The notes under the pieces were generated by a model. That model was not told the origin of the DNA and did not search any database. It saw only the letters and a list, made by a program, of their open reading frames with translations. 64,000 nucleotides of DNA. Source: Microbacterium sp. 4R-513. Lineage in GTDB: Bacteria; Actinomycetota; Actinomycetes; Actinomycetales; Microbacteriaceae. The stretch is taken from assembly GCF_011046485.1 (NCBI RefSeq), contig NZ_CP049256.1, positions 496,001 to 560,000 on the forward strand. Direction: 5' to 3'. Shown here piece by piece: positions 61,115 through 64,000 of the stretch. Positions within the stretch are counted from its first letter, which is position 1, and each line of letters begins with the position of its first letter. The position numbers and the translations under genes are program-made.

Positions 61115-62161
61115 TCAGGCCTCGCCGTCCTTGGGCCAGTTCGCCTCATTCTTGCGGCTGGGCTGCACGCGGGGCGGCTCGCCCGGCATCTTGGGGAAGT
61201 CGGGCGGGAAGGGCAGTTCGCCGAGGCCGTTGTCGAGGTCGCGCTGCCACCACTCGAGGAGCGTGTCGATGCGGCCAGGCTTGTCGAGCAGCGTCGCCCA
61301 CGGGTCGCCCTGAGCGGCGAGCCGCTCGGGGACTGAGCGCACCGTGAAGGCGGCGGGGTCGACGCCCGCGTCGAGCTCCTCCCACGTGAGTGGCGTCGAG
61401 ACCGTCGCGCCCGGCAGGGCGCGCGGGCTGTACGCGCCGGCCATCGTGCGGTCGCGGTTGGCCTGGTTGAAGTCGATGAAGATGCGCTCGCCGCGCTCCT
61501 CCTTCCACCAGTTCATCGTGACCTTCTCGGGCAGGCGCCGCTCGAGCTCACGCCCCGCGGCGATCACCGCATGCCGCACTTCGAGGAACTCCCACTCCGG
61601 CTCGATGGGGCAGAAGACGTGGATGCCGCGATTGCCGCTCGTCTTGAGGAACGCGGTCAGCCCCGCCTCCGACAGCACCTCGCGGAGCGCGGGGGCGACA
61701 GCCGCGGCATCCTGGAAATCCGTTCCGGGCTGGGGGTCGAGGTCGATGCGCAGCTCGACGGGGTTGTCGGTGTTCGACGCGAGCGAGGCCCACGGGTGGA
61801 AGACGACGGTGTTCATCTGGGCCGCCCACACCGCCGACGCGATCTCGGTGAGGATGATCTGCGGATGCCGGCGGCCGCTGTTGTACGTGACCGTCTGCGC
61901 TTCGACGAACGACGGAGCCCCCTTGGGCGGGTTCTTCGAGTAGAAGCGCTCGCCGTCGACGCCGTCGGGGAAGCGCTCGAGCGACACCGGGCGGTCGCCA
62001 TTGGCCGCGAGGAACGGCTCCGCGACCGTCACGAGGTACTCGGCGAGCTCCCGCTTGGTGATGCCGGCCTCGGGCCAGAGCACACGGTCGGGGTTGGAGA
62101 TGCCGACTTCGCGGTCGCCGTCCGGTCCGGGGACGGTCAGGGTGATGCGCGGGGAGGCCAT
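61115..62161 (-). CDS. LigD-type polymerase/primase (NHEJ polymerase domain only)
   Basis: The 348-residue stand-alone archaeo-eukaryotic-primase-fold polymerase of the LigD PolDom family carries VGISNPDRVLWPEAGITKRE at the N-terminus, the metal-binding RIDLDPQPG (about residue 138), TSGNRGIHVFCPI, FIDFNQANRDRTMAGAYSPR and a late RSVPERLAAQGDPWATL. It adds ribo- or deoxynucleotides at broken ends. The ligase domain is absent here but is supplied by the convergent gene. A -10-like TAGGGT lies 9-14 bases before the ATG. No Ku gene is in the window. Confidence 0.92.
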   Translation of the reverse strand: MASPRITLTVPGPDGDREVGISNPDRVLWPEAGITKRELAEYLVTVAEPFLAANGDRPVSLERFPDGVDGERFYSKNPPKGAPSFVEAQTVTYNSGRRHPQIILTEIASAVWAAQMNTVVFHPWASLASNTDNPVELRIDLDPQPGTDFQDAAAVAPALREVLSEAGLTAFLKTSGNRGIHVFCPIEPEWEFLEVRHAVIAAGRELERRLPEKVTMNWWKEERGERIFIDFNQANRDRTMAGAYSPRALPGATVSTPLTWEELDAGVDPAAFTVRSVPERLAAQGDPWATLLDKPGRIDTLLEWWQRDLDNGLGELPFPPDFPKMPGEPPRVQPSRKNEANWPKDGEA

Positions 62162-62213
62162 GACACCGACCCTAGGGGCAGACCCCGACGCCCGTCATGG
62201 GCTTGCCGCCCAC

Positions 62214-62236
62214 GCGGGGATCGGCATCCTCCCCGC
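62214..62236 (-). terminator. Hairpin after the RibD/DHFR-like gene
   Basis: GCGGGGA (62214-62220) pairs with TCCCCGC (62230-62236) over a 9-nt loop, 20 bases past the stop of the three-gene minus-strand operon. Confidence 0.5.
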
Positions 62237-62255
62237 CCCGGGCGGGCAGACGACT

Positions 62256-62861
62256 TCAGCGGAGCACGGGGAACTTCAGGTGGGTGGCGCGGCGCCCCTG
62301 CACGACGACGGTCGGGTCGCCGAGCATGACCGTCTCGGGCGGAAGGTCGACGAAGTACGGCACACCCCGGCCGAGGATGACCGGCACGAGGTCCATCGCG
62401 ACCTCGTCGAGCAGGCCCGCCGCGAGCGCCTGGCTCGCGATCGTGCCGGCCGCGACCGCCACGACCCGGTCGCCCGCGATCTGCTGCGCGCGGGCGATCG
62501 CGTCGGCGATCCCGGTGGTGACGAAGTCGAAGTTCTCGGAGCCGGGGTAGGACCAGTCGGTGGGCGGCTCGTGCGTGACGACCACGACCGGGACGTCGAG
62601 CGGATGCCGCCCCTTCCAGCCGTCGGTGATGTCGAACAGCGTCCGGCCGACGACGAGGACGCCCACCGATTCCGTGAACTCGCGCCAGTACGCCTCGCTC
62701 TCCGGCGTGAAGCGGAAGTTCGGGAAGTCACCGGCGTGCGGGACCTCGACGTCGCCGCTCTCGTACCAGTCGAAGAGCTCACCCGGCAGGTTGTCGGGGT
62801 AGGCGATGAACCCGTCGAGCGAGACGGTGGCCGAAGCGATGACAGCGCCCACGTCACTCAC
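62256..62861 (-). CDS. RibD C-terminal / dihydrofolate reductase-like protein
   Basis: The 201-residue reductase-fold protein has the typical opening IASATVSLDGFIAYPD, VLVVGRTLFDITDGW, VVVVTHEPP and GTIASQALAAGLLDEVAMDL. The family uses NADPH, but most members next to ArsR-SRPBCC genes have unknown substrates. The start is GTG at 62859-62861, overlapping the SRPBCC gene by eight bases. It is last in the operon. Confidence 0.87.
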   Translation of the reverse strand: MSDVGAVIASATVSLDGFIAYPDNLPGELFDWYESGDVEVPHAGDFPNFRFTPESEAYWREFTESVGVLVVGRTLFDITDGWKGRHPLDVPVVVVTHEPPTDWSYPGSENFDFVTTGIADAIARAQQIAGDRVVAVAAGTIASQALAAGLLDEVAMDLVPVILGRGVPYFVDLPPETVMLGDPTVVVQGRRATHLKFPVLR

Positions 62862-63330
62862 CCGCCAGGAGGTCGTCGAGCTTCTCGTAGCCCTCGCGCA
62901 TGCCGTACTCCATGCCCTCCGAGATCATGCTCTCGAGCGCTTCGACCGACGGGAAGACGCTGTGGTCCGCCAGCCGGGAGCGTCCGCCGCCCAGGTCTTC
63001 GAAGCGGAGGGCGTCGATGCTCACCTGGTCGGGTGCTCCCAGGAACTCGAACGTCTGGATGATGAGCTCGTTCTCGCGCACCGTGTGGAAGACGCCGCGG
63101 AACTCGTAGTCGTTGCCCTCGGCATCCGTCTGCACGAATGCGTAGCCGCCTCCGCTGCGGAAGTCCCAGTGCCTGATCTTCGTCTGGAGCGAGCGCGGGC
63201 CGATCCACCTCGCGAAGAGGTCCGGGTCGGCGTGCGCGCGGAAGACCGCGTCGGCCGATGCCTCGAACTCGCGTGTGATGTCGGCGTACGACTGGCCGGG
63301 TGCGGCGTCGATGACGACGGGGTTGCTCAT
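62854..63330 (-). CDS. SRPBCC (AHSA1-like) protein
   Basis: The 158-residue Bet v 1-like protein has EASADAVFRAHADPDLFARW at the start helix, IRHWDFRSGGGYAFVQTD in the central strands and a long C-terminal helix (SMISEGMEYGMREGYEKLDD). The ATG has a strong GGAGAAGGA upstream and overlaps the ArsR stop by four bases. The role is unknown. It is a paralogue-type relative of the SRPBCC gene at 51683. Confidence 0.88.
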   Translation of the reverse strand: MSNPVVIDAAPGQSYADITREFEASADAVFRAHADPDLFARWIGPRSLQTKIRHWDFRSGGGYAFVQTDAEGNDYEFRGVFHTVRENELIIQTFEFLGAPDQVSIDALRFEDLGGGRSRLADHSVFPSVEALESMISEGMEYGMREGYEKLDDLLAGE

Positions 63331-63776
63331 GATTCCTTCTCCTTCTGTGGGGTGGCGACGGCCTGACCGCCGCCCGATGACGTGGGAGGGGCGCTTCGCG
63401 AGGTCGCGAGAACCCCGTCGAGCGCTCGGTACCGCGCCTCGGCGACGAGCCGGTACCGGTCGATCCAGGCCGTGAGCCGCTCGAGGGCAGCGGCATCCAG
63501 ATGCACCGGCCGGCGCTGCGCGTCGCGGCTCCGTGTGACGAGTCCCGCCTGCTCGAGCACGTGGATGTGCCTGGAGACGGCTTGCTTCGTGATGGCGAAG
63601 GGCTCCGCGAGGTCGTTCACGGTCGCAGAGCCGCGGCTCAGCCGGGCGACGATGGCGCGCCGCACGGGATCCGCGAGGGCGAGGAAGGCCTTGTCCAGCA
63701 GCTCGTCGGCGGTGACGGATGCCTCGTCCCTCCCGTCATCGGACGGGCCGAGAATGGCGGCTGCCGAGCGCATCAT
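63327..63776 (-). CDS. ArsR-family transcriptional regulator
   Basis: The 149-residue winged-helix repressor reads AFLALADPVRRAIVARLSRG, then NDLAEPFAITKQAVSRHIHV as the recognition helix and RDAQRRPVHLD as the wing. An Ala/Ser-rich N-terminal extension and a Gly/Ser/Lys tail flank the domain. I chose the ATG at 63774-63776; another ATG lies one codon later. It is first of three overlapping genes and has a perfect inverted-repeat operator about ten bases upstream. Confidence 0.88.
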   Translation of the reverse strand: MMRSAAAILGPSDDGRDEASVTADELLDKAFLALADPVRRAIVARLSRGSATVNDLAEPFAITKQAVSRHIHVLEQAGLVTRSRDAQRRPVHLDAAALERLTAWIDRYRLVAEARYRALDGVLATSRSAPPTSSGGGQAVATPQKEKES

Positions 63777-63786
63777 CAACTCATCT

Positions 63787-63812
63787 CTTTATCAACCGAT
63801 GTGTTGATAAAG
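63787..63812 (-). promoter_or_regulatory. Perfect inverted-repeat operator of the second ArsR operon
   Basis: CTTTATCAAC (63787-63796) and GTTGATAAAG (63803-63812) form a perfect 10-bp inverted repeat with a 6-bp centre. It starts 11 bases before the ArsR ATG in an AT-rich patch that must include the promoter. Size and position fit autorepression by ArsR. Confidence 0.7.
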
Positions 63813-63853
63813 ACGATACGCCGCTCCTCTTCCGTGTCAACCCCAAAGGGAGC

Positions 63854-64000
63854 TCAGGCGTCGATGAGGCCCGCGAGGTCCTCGCGGGTCAGCCGGATCC
63901 ATGGCCCGGCCGGGTCGACGATGACGCCCGTGATCCCGGGATCAGCGCGCAGCGCCTTTCCGAGCTGCTCACCGGTCATAGGGGCCGGCTGATCGCCTCG
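63854..64000 (-). CDS. C-terminal fragment of an unidentified protein (runs off the right edge)
   Basis: The open frame enters from the right edge and ends GVIVDPAGPWIRLTREDLAG followed by LIDA. A methionine codon at 63977-63979 has no ribosome binding site, so the gene probably starts beyond 64000. The ending is reminiscent of SseB-type or immunity-type small proteins, but too little is visible to identify it. Confidence 0.5.
   Translation of the reverse strand, partial: RGDQPAPMTGEQLGKALRADPGITGVIVDPAGPWIRLTREDLAGLIDA

Noticed and set aside
1..64000. tRNA, rRNA or riboswitch genes
   Set aside because: The intergenic gaps are short. None showed a cloverleaf, a rRNA signature or a recognisable riboswitch core on reading.

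Overview
The window is high-GC actinobacterial DNA, most likely from Microbacteriaceae (Microbacterium-like). This is inferred from the strong G/C bias at third codon positions, promoters with TAGGCT/TAGGGT-type -10 boxes close to the start codon, the sucCD / perM-purN-purH gene set, and the very frequent heptamer GGATGCC (and its complement GGCATCC). No rRNA, tRNA, CRISPR array or transposase was recognised. No gene-free stretch exceeds 300 bases; the longest, about 260 bases at 40464-40721, holds a terminator and a probable promoter.

Left part (1-9193). The left edge cuts an ABC exporter subunit. A 33-residue ORF with its own promoter, strong ribosome binding site and hairpin follows. Next comes an alkylation-repair pair (Ada/AlkA fusion and ogt, overlapping ATGA), then the purine operon perM(DUF6350)-purN-purH. 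A divergent NCS2 purine/xanthine/uracil permease ends this part.

Middle (9151-40463). One gene, about 31.3 kb, fills half the window. It encodes a predicted cell-surface protein of about 10,437 residues. In order it has an export signal, a Pro/Thr/Ala-rich stalk, a block of 13-14 tandem 375-391-residue repeats (each made of six related sub-repeats of roughly 55-70 residues), further beta-repeat regions, RTX-like blocks, and a C-terminal LAATG / membrane segment / RRR sortase anchor. A one-base loss near 10351 puts the anchor out of frame. The gene and the permease lie between sucCD and perM-purN-purH, which are neighbours in other actinobacteria.

Centre-right (40722-54352). sucCD has its own terminator and a 22-bp near-palindromic operator beside a divergent TetR gene. 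A P-type ATPase with unusual membrane residues follows. Then comes a lipid/hydroxy-acid cluster: zinc alcohol dehydrogenase, thioesterase, ACAD10/11-type kinase overlapping an acyl-CoA dehydrogenase, and a convergent SDR. An ArsR-SRPBCC-hydrolase operon and a second acyl-CoA dehydrogenase with a palindromic operator complete this part.

Right part (54353-64000). This holds a small ORF, a LAL-type LuxR regulator, a DUF6325 gene with a coupled 53-codon partner, an AI-2E-family transporter, a convergent ATP-dependent DNA ligase and LigD-type polymerase, and a second ArsR-SRPBCC operon ending in a RibD/DHFR-like protein. The ArsR gene of that operon has a perfect inverted-repeat operator. The right edge cuts one more gene.

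Three genes (perM, the giant gene, the first SRPBCC gene) each carry a single-base shift. Uncorrected sequencing error is the simplest explanation, but real mutation or phase switching cannot be excluded from sequence alone.
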